A stretch of DNA of 64,000 bases, from assembly GCF_014805625.2 (NCBI RefSeq), contig NW_023998564.1, positions 3,274,454 through 3,338,453 on the forward strand. The letters run 5' to 3'. Below, in pieces: positions 24,591 to 36,290 of the stretch. How positions within the stretch are numbered: the first letter of the stretch is position 1; every line of letters begins with the position of its first letter. A model generated the notes under the pieces. That model was not told the DNA's origin and ran no database searches. It worked only from the letters and a program-made list of their open reading frames with translations. Origin of the DNA: Glossina fuscipes (lineage: Eukaryota > Arthropoda > Insecta > Diptera > Glossinidae). The position numbers were made by a program, and so were the translations under genes.

Positions 24591-26193
24591 GCCACCTCCC
24601 TATTCGTTCCCTTCCTCCTCTTTCCTCATTTCTTTTTGACTATCATCGCATTACGCGAATATAGTGGTTGATCATATAAAAAAACACAAGAAACATATTC
24701 TTAATCATCCGTCCGTCTGACTAATTGCCGCTGAAACGGTTCTTATTGCCAGAATTACGATAAAATGTTGAAATTTTTTATCGTCCACACACCCTCATAA
24801 ACACGCTCATATAATTTAAAACACTGCAACCAAGCCTTTAATTATTGCCAAACTTAGGAATTACAGTAAATATGTGGACAACATCTTTAAATTTATACAT
24901 AAAATTTAAATCTGATCTGGTAATGGATCGATCATTAAACACATTACGTACAGATTCCGTACGCGAACAATCTTTATCAACCAAGAAAACCGAGAGTAAA
25001 ACAAAATTCAGTGAAATTGTATGCGGTACAGATTATCCAAACACATCGCTATCTTACTTTGCAATATTCATTGGGATTGTTATACCCACTTTCACAGAAT
25101 TTTCAAAAAGACTTTTATTCAGCATTTTTTAAGCTATATTGAGTGTAATTTATTCGCCCTACGCAAAAAATACATACACGATACGTAATGATTGTAAGTT
25201 ACATCTATGTAAGATGTATGTTGTTTTCATTTTTTCCGCATAGAGAGTGCATATATAAAATGCGAACATAACGTTATATCAGCAAACGATGGATATGTGT
25301 CTCGGTATGTACATAAATTCCGTTTTATATCAAACAAATAATTTGTCATTGCGATGAAGTGACAATTATTTTTCTATTTCTCTCCTTCCCTCTATTTATT
25401 TTACTTTTTATTAAAAATTATATGGTCATAAGTGTGTATGTGTAATGATATCATCTTTTGCCCCTAGTGATATTGTGGAAAATATAGTACCAAAAATAAG
25501 AACCATTTTATTAGGAGCTATTGAAAGCGTATTGACGTCATGTGCATATTTAATAGAAATTTATATTTATTTTTTTTGACGCCAAAACTTATCGATGTAG
25601 CCTTGTGTGTATATTTAAAAAGCATCTCGCTTGATTAACAGTATAGCAGGAGAAATTAGCTTTGAATGTATATTATAAATACAATTTCACTGTATGTCCA
25701 GTCGATTCGCGTCATAACTTAATACATTTACTTACAAAAGAGCGTTTACGTTAAACAATGTTTGCAGTGTTTTACTAAAATGTCTTCTTTTAAAAAAGCA
25801 TATGTTTACATTGTATTTCATTGCATATTATTTTAAAGCATTAAGTAATTTGAGCCTTGATGGTTTTATGTTTGGGAAAATGGACGTTTGAGCATTGAAC
25901 TTTGCTGTTAATTCAAGAAATAATACGGTGCGCAAACACAAATGTGAATCTATGATTTCGAAAAGTGTTTTCACGGAAAAAATGAATTTGTTGTTTTAGG
26001 TCTTGGCATCGTGTTATATGAAGAAAACGTGATTTTTACCATTTTCTCAACCGATAGTAATCAAATCTTCTTAATATGCCATGTATTACATAGAACACGA
26101 CTAGAAAAGTCCGACATGGAAAAAAAAGTTATGAAAATACTAAAATTTAATATCTATTATCTATGAGGATGATAACTAATCTAGAGTTTTGTA
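24591..26193. other. A+T-rich stretch, one unassigned frame
   Basis: A 95-codon open frame (24845-25132) ends in a hydrophobic segment (LSYFAIFIGIVIPTF). I do not recognise it, and it has no start context, splice signals or relatives here. The remainder is plain A+T-rich DNA. Confidence 0.4.
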
Positions 26194-26648
26194 ATATTGT
26201 TACGTGTTTGATTTTTCCCAGTTTTCATGAAAACTTGCCGATTTTCTAAGAAACCCAAGTCCAAAGCAAAGGAAAGCCAAATAAAAAGTTGACGATTGCC
26301 GAAAAGATTACGAGCGATTAGCAGAAAATTGGGCGGAAAAAGGGTTTAACATAAGAGTTTCGCGACGAAATTAGCTATTGGTTATGGGTATATAAGCAGA
26401 ATATTTGCGGGAGGCAAACTAAGTCAAGTCAAGAGAGTTGAATTGTAATATACGTTCGGACCAGGCCCGAACGCGATTTAGTGTTTTAACTGTAAGTTAT
26501 TGTAAAAAGTTTGTAAATAAGCTTCCTAAGAATTTTAAATTAAATTCAGACTATCCTGAAATTCACAGTTCAACGCTACTAACTTAATCTAAAAAGAAGT
26601 CGAGTAAAAACGTAAACCTACAAAAAGACGGGGTGTATGTTACAATAT
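26194..26648 (+). mobile_element. Solo LTR of an LTR retrotransposon
   Basis: A 447-base element (26198-26644) begins TGTTACGTG and ends GTATGTTACA. It is flanked by the 4-base direct repeat ATAT (26194-26197 and 26645-26648). Inside is a TATA box (TATATAAG, 26389-26396). About 60 bases later a hairpin CGTTCGG/CCGAACG (26453-26473) lies in what would be the transcribed R region. No second LTR, primer-binding site or pol gene is nearby. TG...CA ends with a 4-bp duplication fit a Ty3/gypsy-type LTR left by recombination between the two LTRs. Confidence 0.72.
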
Positions 26649-28479
26649 TTTATATTGCCATGTAAGTTAAATTACCATGTAAAGTAGTGAGATAGCGATC
26701 GATCGAGATAATATTTGACGGGTAGAGGTTAAAGTGAACAAGACAATATAATTGTACCGTTTTGATTTATACAGTCAATGAGGCCAGACCCGTCAATGGA
26801 AATTTCTAGTTATGGAGCCAAGTATAGGATAAAAGTTATCGATCGAGTGCTGATTTGGGCTGGAATACTGAAAATAAATGAGCATATAAATTATATATAT
26901 GTATATAAACAAAGATTAGCAATGCAAGAAGATTAAGTATCGAATTAAGTGCCAACTTGTAATCTTTTTTAATAAAAAAGCAGACGCTCATCAAAGAAAA
27001 GAAACGAAAAATTTGAAAAGAAGGAAATTGGAACTAGGATGCTAGAGCTTTAAGAGAATTTATTTCTCCGACTAAATTTACTATAATAATAATACTATCT
27101 TACAAGTAATATAAGAGAATTAGGTAATACATATTTAAAGCATTAGAATATTAAATACGTAGTCTACTAAAAGAATTAATTTACATAATCTGGCAACTGT
27201 AGATTGCCGCTCTAATTGCAAGCATTCTGAAGAACTGATATATGTAATGGAAGCAGAAAGAAAGAGAAGCAACTAGCACTCATTATAACTTTTGCAGACA
27301 TGCCGAAACGGACTAAATAGCTGATAGTTAGTTCTAGATTGGCCCAAAAGTGTTGGCTTATAATTATGAGTTGTTTGCAAAGGAACAAGCGTATGGAGTT
27401 ATATCCTTTAAAAAACTGTTTCTTGACGACAGTTTCTTGACAGGTTATGTACAACAAACAATGGGTTATAGTTATGTACAATAACTACAATGACTTGTAA
27501 CAATGGTTTTGTCAAGTTTCAACTTTTGGCAGAGCGAAATCCATCTCACCAAATGCATTCTTTAAAATGTCAGAAAACAATTTATTTTTGAAAAATTAAT
27601 AAAAAATTGCAACATTGCAGCCATTCTCTTTCAATTTTAGCTCAAGCGGTTCTGCGGCAGCAGCATAATTGGTTCAAATTTGAATTAAGTAAAAAAAAAT
27701 TCATTTAATCTCCATTTTTATGTCTAGCGAAACACGTACGGTTTTTCTAAAAGTATTAATTTTTCACATTAATAAAATATGTTTAAATTTTACCTGTCTC
27801 ACTAGAAGATGTTGTTTTGCAGATGCAGAAAAAATTCAAAAGCAACAAATGAAAATCGTCTGAGTTATGCTGCTTGCTGATTTCAAAAAATTTTTTATCA
27901 CAACGAATTTCTTATTATTTAATTTATTCTACTAGTCTGTGGTTGCAGGACTATACAATTATAAATATTCCTCATATTTCTCTTTTTCCGAAGGTTTTGT
28001 GCCACAACCTGTATTTTTAGACCTATTATAGAAGGTTCAAAGCCTCTATTAGACGAAGAAAAAACACAATTTACAATCGTCTCTCCTGTAAGATAACCAA
28101 ATCATTGGGTAGATTTTACCACATGCGATAAAGAAGTCAGTAAATCTACACTAGATGGAAGTAGATAAATTCAAAATTTTTAATTTTATTTATGAATGTT
28201 AAAATATAGGCATAAAGAGTATAAAGCTTTCTTATTACTTTTCTGCTCACTATCGAAGTAAGAATACGCATCTGGGCGATGTTTTTACAAGAGTCAGAAG
28301 GGAACTTGAGAAACCCTTTCAAACTTATATAGTTTTATTCAGCGTAACGTTTTTAATCGCTCAATCGATCTAAGTAGGTCTGGCTGTACAATGCAAACCA
28401 AGTAGTGATCATAAGAATGGAATCAAAAAAACCAAGAACACATCTGTTTTCAAAACAAAAAAGAAAATTGGATCGTTTT
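26649..28479. other. A+T-rich stretch, no gene seen
   Basis: No supported coding region, RNA gene or clear mobile-element terminus. Confidence 0.55.
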
Positions 28480-28800
28480 CTCAATGTTCATAAATTTCCA
28501 GGTCTACGGGAATCCGATAGCGCCTGTATAAAAGTATAAATTGTGATGTACCGACTGTAAAAATATAATTTATCTTTGTAGTATTTGTGGTAAGGATTTG
28601 GAATTGACTTAAACTTTTCTAAGGAGACGCCTATAACACCTACACTCCTATGCGACAAAAACTTTAATTTTTCTATTTCATTTGAATAGAAAATATTTGT
28701 CGCGCCCATTCCACCCATTTATAGAACATGAAAATGTAGTTCTTTTACTTTCTTTGTGTTTTTTAGGATAATGGTAATGGGTATAAAAGATTCCGTCCCG
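28480..28800 (-). repeat. Dispersed repeat, family 2, reverse copy
   Basis: Read on the minus strand it starts GACGGAATCTTTTATACCCA and ATTACCATTATCC, then AAGTAAAAGAAC, GGAATGGGCGCGACA, AAAGTTTTTGTCGCATAGG and AAGTCAATTCCAAATCC. The plus-strand copy at 31060-31290 has the same words in the same order. Confidence 0.72.
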
Positions 28801-28878
28801 ACTGATTATAATTTTCTTATTTATTAATGAATAATTTAGATCTGTTGCTTCCTGAGTTTTGGTAAACCTCTCATAATA

Positions 28879-30172
28879 TTAGTTTGGGGAAAAAGAAATC
28901 CATTATTTTTATATGAACTTCAGGACTTTATTTAACATGCTTCGGATTGTCCGATTTGGGTCAAATATGCACCGTTTTGTTGTACGATTTGTTGCCATTT
29001 TAAAGGTAACTTCAAAATGCCTCTCTCATAGAAGTCCTGGTCTCTATTTGCAAAAAACTCTAGTAGTCGATTTTCACAATCCTCCCTAGATTCCAATTTT
29101 TTATCATTAAAGAAATTTTGCAATGCAAGAAAAAGATGATAATCGCTTGGTGCCAAGTCCGGACTGTATGGCGGATGCATTAAAACCTCCCAACCAAGCT
29201 CCCGAAGTTTCTGGCGAGTTACTGTAGATGTGTATGGCCTAGCGTTGCCCTGGTGGAACACGACACCTCTCCTGTTGCCCAATTCTGGCCGTTTCTGGTT
29301 AATCGCTATCTTCAAACGGTCCAGTTGTTGACAGTAGAGATCAGAATTTAGCTTTTGGCCATATGGAAGCAACTCATAATAAATAATCCCCTTCCAGTCC
29401 CACCAAATGCATAGCAAAACCTTCCTGGCCGTTAGTCCTGGTTTGACCACCGTTTGAGATGCTTCACCGCTGTTTGACCACGATCGTTTTCGCACAGGGT
29501 TATCGTATGTGATCCATTTCTCATCTCCAGTCACCATCCGTTTAAGAAATGGGTCTATCTCATTCCGTTTGGCCAAGGCTTCGCAATTCCAAGGCTTGGA
29601 AATTCGATCCATCATGTTTTTTTCTGTTAATTGGTGTGGCACCCAAACATCGAGCTTCTTTTTGAATCCAGCTTTGTGTAAATGGTTTAAAACTGTTTTA
29701 TGGTCGATTTTTAGCTCCTGGGCGATGTTACGACTGCTAACATGCCGGTCAACTTCGATCATTTCTCCGATTTTATCGACATTTTCGACGACCGGCCTAC
29801 CTGTGCGAGGTGCATCTTTAACATCAAAAATTCCTGAACGGAATCTACGAAACCAAAATTGCACATAATTGGCTGTTACAGTATCGGAACCATAAACACC
29901 ATTCACAATTTTAGCCGCCTGGCTTGCATTTTCGCCTTTGTCAAAGAAAAACTGTAAAATGTACCGAATTTTCTCTTTGTTCACTTCCATTTTTAACGCG
30001 CTGTAACTCACAACTGAATGCACCAAACAAAAAAGCAAAAGAATTTTTTTACTGCGAAATGTCACCTTTCCAACGAGCATAAATCTGAAATTGTTTGATC
30101 GATACTTTACGAGAAATCTATCACTGCAGCCATCTACCGAAAAAATAATGGATTTCTTTTTCCCCAAACTAA
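28879..30172 (-). mobile_element. Mariner transposon, complete ends, inactive transposase
   Basis: A 1294-base element has 32-base perfect terminal inverted repeats (28879-28910 and 30141-30172, beginning TTAGTTTGGGGAAAAAGAAA) and a TA target duplication at 28877-28878 and 30173-30174. One transposase gene fills it on the minus strand. Perfect repeats imply recent insertion, but the catalytic triad is broken, so movement would need a transposase from another copy. Confidence 0.95.
28932..29990 (-). pseudogene. Mariner transposase with Asp-to-Gly in the catalytic triad
   Basis: The 352-codon frame from the ATG at 29990 has the mariner layout. An N-terminal paired helix-turn-helix region (MEVNKEKIRYILQFFFDKGE, RTGRPVV, VSSRNIAQEL) is followed by WVPHQLTEKN and a D,D34D catalytic domain. 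The first Asp is in VTGDEKWITYDN and the third in YSPDLAPSDYHLF. The second should be the D of HDNARP but reads HQGNARP, with codon GGC at 29247-29249. The spacing from that position to the third Asp is exactly 34 residues. A short apparent insertion (KPWN, before CEALAKR) is also unusual. The frame is otherwise intact. Without the second Asp the protein could bind its repeats but should not cut DNA. Confidence 0.9.
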
Positions 30173-30174
30173 TA

Positions 30175-31059
30175 TATGTTGTGGTAGTTGTTGAATTAGG
30201 TAAAGTAAATGGTATCCGTTGAAAATAAGTTCCTTCTTTAATATTTCCACTATAAATAAACTAAATTCAATTATAACGTTTAATCTTTCTTTTGTTCTTT
30301 ATTGATATTTCATGTCTTTCATTGCTATAAAATTTATTTTACTCTGGGATTGTTTCTTACACTTTTCGTCCAAAGAAAAGGATAAATGAAAATTGACACT
30401 TAACTGCTGCTGTTGCTATTCAAAAATGTTATGCATAAACGTAATGCAATAGTATTTAAGGTCCATTGAGGTGAAAATAATGTAAAATTTTTTTTTATTT
30501 TTCCTCTAAAGCACACATTGTAAATTTATTTCTTCAGCTTTCTTTTTGGGTAGTCGAATACTGGAGCCTTCAAATCTGAAAAAGTCTTGAAAAAATAATT
30601 TAATTTAACATAAAAATATCATAAGAATGAATAGATTGCACATTGGATTGGGTTGGGGGTTGTTAACGTTCTCGAAAGTGTCTTTTTATGCACGAAGAAC
30701 ATGCAAACTTAAATAATTAAAATCGCTTTTAATTAAGTGAAGGTATAAATCGCTATAAGACTTAAATGTTTTTACTAAGTCTTGTTTAAAAGCATTGCAT
30801 TTGCTGCCCATTGATGAGTTAGCTATCGTGATCCAGATTCAAGCATTTGCTGGCTTTGTTTTTAAGTATATAGATGTCAAAGAGATGCAATTTAAAGGGG
30901 GCATTATATTACACACACATTATGAACAAAAACAAGCACACAAGTATATCGAGATGAAGTAATTGATCGTGCGAGTCGTCATCGAAGGATATTTCGGATT
31001 TTTTCGGATATAAGTGGAAAACTATTTTTTTATAAAACCATTGAAATGGTTTTGATTAC
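30175..31059. other. A+T-rich stretch, no gene seen
   Basis: No recognisable content between the mariner element and the next dispersed repeat. Confidence 0.55.
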
Positions 31060-31925
31060 CACTTTAACAAGTAAGAAAATTAAATTCGGTCGGAATCGAA
31101 TCTTTTAAAGCCATCACCGTTATCCTAAAAGAGACAAACGAAGTAAAAGAACAAAATTCATGCTCTATAATATGGAGTGGGCGCAACTGATTTTTTCTAT
31201 TTTCAAAATAAAAGTTTTTGTCGCGTAGGCATGTGGACGTTGTAAGCGTGTGGTTTGAAAAGTTTAGGTCAATTCCAAATTTTTTTGGGAATTTGTAGGC
31301 GATATGTTCATTTTCGCTAACGGCAGAATATTTACCGCAAACATTACAAAGTTGAGCCAACAGACTGATGGACAGACGAATAGTCGGGCATGCTTAGGTG
31401 CACTCCAAATTTGAAACTGGTCAAAAATTTATGTAGTTAACAGAGTTTTTAAAGCTCGTTTTCGCGCGTTATCAAGAAATTAAAAAAAAAAATTAATTTT
31501 GACAGACTATAATATTGGTTAGGTTTCCCATTTTTCTACGGATACTAAAGCATCACCCATAGATTTTGCGATCAAATATTTGTATATTTATCTGCTATAG
31601 TTTATGTCAGTTTTTGTCAGTATCAGAAAATGAATTTTTTATCCCTGTTGAAAAACAGAGGCATTATGATTTAAGGAGTACTATAGGCGCGTCTTTCGAC
31701 TGATTTGACCTATTTTCAACATCAACCTGCTTGCAAGCACTTCCAACTTCCACTTCCGCTTTCTGTCAAATTTTTAGTCGATAACGTTAGCTTTACGGCC
31801 AGGAGATTTTTCACAGATGGACATGCTTTAATCAATTTAGAATTTGACGCTGCTCAGGAATATACGTAATTTGTGGTGTCTGGACGTTGCAAAACTTTTG
31901 ACGAAGTGATGGGTATAAAAAGAAC
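31060..31925 (+). repeat. Dispersed repeat, family 2, uninterrupted copy
   Basis: It begins AAGTAAGAAAATTAAATTCG followed by GGAATCGAATCTTTTAAAGC, passes through a GACAGACGA-type module, a second module (CAACCTGCTTGCAAG), ATGGACATGCTTTAATCAAT and GGAATATACGTAATTTGTGG, and ends GATGGGTATAAAA. It is homologous to 7590-8456 plus 12480-12565, to 56425-57180, and in reverse to 28480-28800. Confidence 0.65.
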
Positions 31926-31986
31926 CAATTGCAATGCGGTTTAGCAAAGAACAAATATTTTGTAAATAAATTTGTCTCTTGTGTTG

Positions 31987-32190
31987 TTATGGTATATCCA
32001 CAGTATTGCGATAATTGAATATTTTAGTTCTTTCCATAATTTTTTGACATAGAAAGCGATTTAGGTGTGCAACAACGCCTCCTCCAGCTTTACTGACTTT
32101 AATAAATGCGTCAAGTTCTTCATCACCACGAATTGCTACCTGTACATGAGGAGGCGTAATATGTTTCTTTCGTATATCGTTGGACACATT
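31987..32190 (-). pseudogene. Histone H2A.Z relic, C-terminal half
   Basis: The frame reads NVSNDIRKKHITPPHVQ, AIRGDEELDAFIK, AGGGVVAHLNRFLCQK and ends at a stop after 66 codons. This matches the H2A.Z/H2Av docking domain (NASKDLKVKRITPRHLQLA, AIRGDEELDSLIK, AGGGVIPHIHKSL). AIRGDEELD and AGGG are typical of H2A.Z; canonical H2A has AIRNDEELN. The reading begins exactly where the LINE tail of 32191-36332 ends, and the first half continues on the other side. No intron is seen in either half, which favours a retrocopy. The tail beyond the core has diverged (ERTKIFNYRNTVDIP). Confidence 0.85.
32186..32190. repeat. Target-site duplication of LINE copy 2 (left)
   Basis: ACATT here and at 36333-36337 flank the LINE. 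Removing the element and one copy restores the histone reading frame from ELAVN to VSNDI. Confidence 0.7.
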
Positions 32191-32284
32191 ATTTTTATTT
32201 ATTTTATTTTTATTAATTTATTTTATTCCACCTATACTAGAAACTCAACTAAACAAATAACAGTCGAGTTCAATTGGCTCTATA

Positions 32285-33172
32285 TTAATTAACAATTAAA
32301 TTGAGTATAAGCATAATAAAACAAATAAGAAGAAAAAAAAAAAAAGAAAAAAGAAAAAAAAGCATGTACACTATCAGCATAGGAGCACACTTACAACCGG
32401 TACAGGACCAAATTGCAAATGAACCCCTAAGCCATCGCAAACATGCATAAGCCTGGCAACCGATAATAAATTGACAATAATTCACTTTCGAAACGTAACG
32501 ACTTTTTAAGGATAAAAGATAGTTTAAATACGACATAGGTAAATCGCGCGTATTAAGCAATGTTGCTTTAATGGACTTTAAAGAGTCCGATAACGACAAT
32601 AAGTGGTAGACGTCATTTAGGTTCTTGCAAACGGCTCTGAGCGGATTGAACAGCTCATTATTAAATTTACACTGATTAAGCTTAACCAAGATAAAGTGCA
32701 TAGAGAAGCGGTTAGGGACATTAAAGCTTATTTCACCAAGTAATGAAGGCGAGTCAATAGCACCATTTATTACTTTAATTAGAAAGGAAACGCCAAGAAC
32801 AAATCTATGTTTCTCAAGAGACGGTAGGGACAGCAGAAGCAACCTATTTTCATACGGAGGAAGAGAGGCAATCGGATCCCAACCTAAATTTCTAAGGGCA
32901 AACAGCAAGAATTGCTTTTGAACAGATTCAATTGAATCTACGTAGCACCTATATGAAGGAGACCACACAACTGAGGCATACTCGAGTATGGGTCTAACCA
33001 AACACATGTACAGCCTTTTCGTAATGTAGGGATCATCAAGCTCTTTGGACCACCTTTTTATAAAACCAAGCGCGGACCTCGCTTTGCTAATCGAGAGCTC
33101 AATATGCAAGTTGAAACGTAACCTATGGTCAAATAGAACGCCTAAATCTGTAATCGAATCGACGTCCTCCAA
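32285..33172 (-). pseudogene. LINE RT thumb and C-terminal region (copy 2)
   Basis: 295 codons continue the reverse transcriptase after its palm: DLGVLFDHRLRFNLHIE, RLYMCLVRPILEYASVVWSP and onward to the C-terminus. A stop and frame change at about 33172-33209 separates it from the catalytic part; copy 1 reads straight through this point. Confidence 0.82.
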
Positions 33173-33208
33173 CTTATGCGAATCTATGAAATACTGAGTA
33201 ATGAATGA

Positions 33209-34066
33209 CTATCTTCTTGAGAATGGAAGCTTCTTACATTTACTCAGATTTAGTTTCAGAAGATTCAAAGAGCACCATGCAACAAAATTATCCAAATCAC
33301 CTTGAAGCTGATGTGATTGCGATTCAACAGAGAAGGAAGAAAACAGTTTCACATCATCAGCATACATTAAGATCTGGCTTGAATTAACCACCGATGGGAG
33401 ATCGTTAATGTATAAACTAAATAAAATAGGACCTAAGTGACTGCCTTGAGGTACGCCAGATATAACGGGGAATTCATCCGAGGTGATGGAGTTAAACAAA
33501 ACCCTGAAGGATCTATTGTGCAGATAAGAGCTTATCCATTTCACTAAGTAGGGTGGGAAACCAGAGGCTTGGAGTTTAAAGATAAGTAGTCTATGGTTAA
33601 CCATATCAAATGCTTTGCTTAAATCAGTGTAAATAACATCTGTACGAGAGCCGCTAGAAAAAGCCTTGAAAACATGACAGGTCAACTCTAACAAGTTGGT
33701 GACTGTAGATCGCCCTTTACGAAAGCCGTGTTGGTGCGGAGAAATATACGAATTAATGGCAAAGGCCAAATGCTGAGTCACGATACGCTCGAACAACTTG
33801 GGCAAGACACTCAACTTGGCTATGCCTCTGTAGTTCTCAACGAATTGTCTACTTCCACTCTTGTGGATAGGAATAAGGAAACTACTCTTCCAACACGAAG
33901 GAAAAACACATAAATTCAAAGACAGGTTAAAAATCTTTGAGATCACACCACATAACTCGACAGCGCCAGATTTAAGTACACATGATGGAATTCCATCAGG
34001 TCCAGGCGAACAACTGTATTTTAGAGAACTCAACCCTTTAAAAACATCATCTTCCGAAATAACCAA
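33209..34066 (-). pseudogene. LINE reverse transcriptase catalytic part (copy 2)
   Basis: 285 codons include SPGPDGIP, NYRGIAKLSVLPKLFE, YTDLSKAFDMVNH, SGVPQGSHLGP and LMYADDVKLFSSF. All palm motifs are intact, unlike copy 1, but the frame ends at SFSRR-equivalent residues by a stop, so the thumb is lost. Confidence 0.85.
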
Positions 34067-34089
34067 GTTAGGTATTGAAACCGAGTTAG

Positions 34090-34524
34090 TTATAGGATAT
34101 GGGTAGTTTGCTGATAAATCGAAATTAGCAATCGAAAAGTTTCGTCGGAAATACTCAACAAATAGATTTGAGAATCAGAGCCATTAAAAGAAACATGAGA
34201 GGGATATGTGGAAATTTTTCTTTTAGAGTTAACAAATTTAAAGAAGAATTTAGGATTAGCAAACAGAGAGGATTTAATGAACTGAAGGTATCTGCAGTAA
34301 TAATGATGGTTGAGGGAGTTAAATCTATGCCTCGCCACCGAGTAAGCGACATAGTCGAGCGCAGAGCCACTTTTCGAATATTTTTTGAATAGCGAGTTTT
34401 TTCTATTCTTGTGATATTTAATTGTCTTATTAAACCACGGGGGACACCTGCTTCGAGGTCGACAATGCTTGATCGGAACAGGTGCAGCAATAGCTAGATT
34501 TAATGTGTTGTAGAACGATGGCAA
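34090..34524 (-). pseudogene. LINE ORF2 linker (copy 2)
   Basis: The counterpart of 10340-10774, including RPRSRCPPWFNKTI and NPKFFFKFVNSKRK. It ends at the same out-of-frame stop (QQTTHIL) as copy 1, so this lesion predates both insertions. Confidence 0.8.
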
Positions 34525-34670
34525 TAAGCTTTCAATACTACCGGTTGAGAAATCAAGCGTCAGATAGGAAAGACGATGTTTTAGTAATACAATATTGATT
34601 TTATGAAAATCATAATAATTATTTTAAAAAGTTTGAGTTGGCACATTAAGGCATTTCAACAAACCATCAT

Positions 34671-35111
34671 TTATATGATGAAAGGAAATGCATCAATATG
34701 GATGATAAGGATCCTCAGGTAAACTAAAAGGTGGACAAAGGTGGTGTCACTAAAGAACACAACAGCTCTATCAGACGTTGAAGTAGGAACCAAACAGCCA
34801 GAATTATCAGTGCTACACCAAGTGACTTGAGGCAAATTGAAGTCACCCAATGCAACGACCAAATCAGTGGGTCTAGACCGCTTGGCCACTTCACAAACGA
34901 GGGAAGCGTGTTTCCTGTAAATGGAGATATCGGAATTTGGGGGAATATAGGAGCAGGTTATAAATAGATGTTTATCAGGCATATTCGCACGAATAGCGAT
35001 AAATTCAACGTCAGGAGAAGTGGGAAATTCAATTAAATTGGACGGGACTGACGCAGATATGGCAATTAATACACCACCACCAATGCGATTCACTCGATCA
35101 TTTCTAAACAC
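34671..35111 (-). pseudogene. LINE endonuclease domain (copy 2)
   Basis: It contains GGGVLIAIS, CSYIPPNSDIS and the GDFNLPQVTW active-site block. It is separated by a frame break at about 35111 from the start of the domain encoded in the next frame. Confidence 0.82.
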
Positions 35112-36104
35112 TTATAAAGAATTATGAAAAAGTTCCGACGAATGAAGATCGGGTTTTAGCCAAGTTTCAGTGAAGGCCAAACAGAAAAATTCCGTGCTCA
35201 CTGAATTTAGAAAAGTGGAACGAATTTTCGAGTTTAGACCCCTAACATTTTGATAAATGAGAGATAGTGGGCCTGAAGAAACAATTAGTTTTTTTGAAGG
35301 CGACAAGACTATTGCCTTGGTATTACGGGGACGATCCCGAGGGATAAATTCCTTAATTAAGGATCCTACTGGCCACAGTGATTTGTTTAACAACATATCA
35401 CTGTTTTCAGTCAGAACTAAAATTTTAAAAGGGGAGATTGCCCTAGCTTGAGAAGGAGCCATTTTGAAGATGCTAACACGTTTTAAGTTGACTGATGGGA
35501 CTTTCGTCGCCAGATAACCTTTTATGTTATCCACCGATGTTTCAGGTGCCAGTCTTGACACAAATATTGCTTTTCTGGGAGGAACTGCCGTCAAGCAAAT
35601 GTCATTATTTGGAACAGGAGGGGGGTTCACGGTAGGAGAGTTTCGAGTTGGGGAAAATATAGATGGGGTTATCGCCCTTGTACCGGCAGCTTGTGAGACT
35701 TGCCCAGTCTGGTGACCAACATTCACACGCGAACAGCCAGGAGGAGAGGATGATTTATTTTTCTCTTCATTACTTTTAGGCGATGGCGCTTGATTAGAGT
35801 GAGTAGCGGCTCTGGGCGGAGATACCCTTGCCACTTCAGCGTAGCTTAAAACCGATGGACTTGCCGGTTTGTTTGTAACTGTTTTGCTACCAACCGACGC
35901 AGCAATATCGGAAACATTACTGTTCATTTCAGAGTTAGAGGGAGCGGTAACTTGTACCGACGAATTAGATTTGGAGAAAGCCAGAGGTGACGTCCCACAC
36001 GCTACGCTACGAGTAGAAGATGAGTGTCCAATAAAGCGACACTCATCAAACCTAGACTTAATGAGCTCAAACTTTTCCCACAAGGAGCCGAGATTACTAC
36101 TCAA
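35112..36104 (-). pseudogene. LINE ORF1 fused to endonuclease start (copy 2)
   Basis: A 330-codon frame covers a coiled or linker start (LGSLWEKFELIKSRF), a serine/proline-rich stretch, the RRM-like block (AIFVSRLAPETSVDNIKGYL), then KKLIVSSGPLSLIYQNVRG and FTETWLKPDLHSSELFHNS from the endonuclease. The join depends on one extra T in a T run near 35287. Copy 1 has one fewer and stops after SPSKN. The fusion is therefore likely a one-base slip. Confidence 0.72.
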
Positions 36105-36140
36105 TTCCGAGAAACCATAACCGGTCTCCGTGAAAAGTTG

Positions 36141-36290
36141 TAAAAGTCAATGTCCCGCTGCCTACAGTCAGGATATGACCACCTCAAGCCTTTAGACGGA
36201 TCAGCGACTGCGTCAGCAGCACGGCCGAGAATACCGGCACACTTTGCATGACCAAAGCGCTCGCAGAGTCAACAAGAAACGAATCTATCA
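36141..36290 (-). pseudogene. PHD-like zinc finger of LINE ORF1 (copy 2)
   Basis: In one frame the minus strand reads RFVSC, a stop, LCERFGHAKCAGI, then KGLRWSYPDCRQRDIDFY. This fits a C-C...H-C...C-C finger. One cysteine is tyrosine here (SYPDC), while copy 1 has SCPDC. Such fingers occur in ORF1 proteins of CR1-type LINEs. An in-frame TGA splits the C-x2-C pair. Confidence 0.6.

Noticed and set aside
24845..25132. 95-codon frame with a hydrophobic end
   Set aside because: It begins without coding context and matches no family I know.
33728..34392. Plus-strand open frames across the LINE copies (also 10111-10642)
   Set aside because: They are antisense shadows of LINE coding sequence, present at matching positions in both copies.
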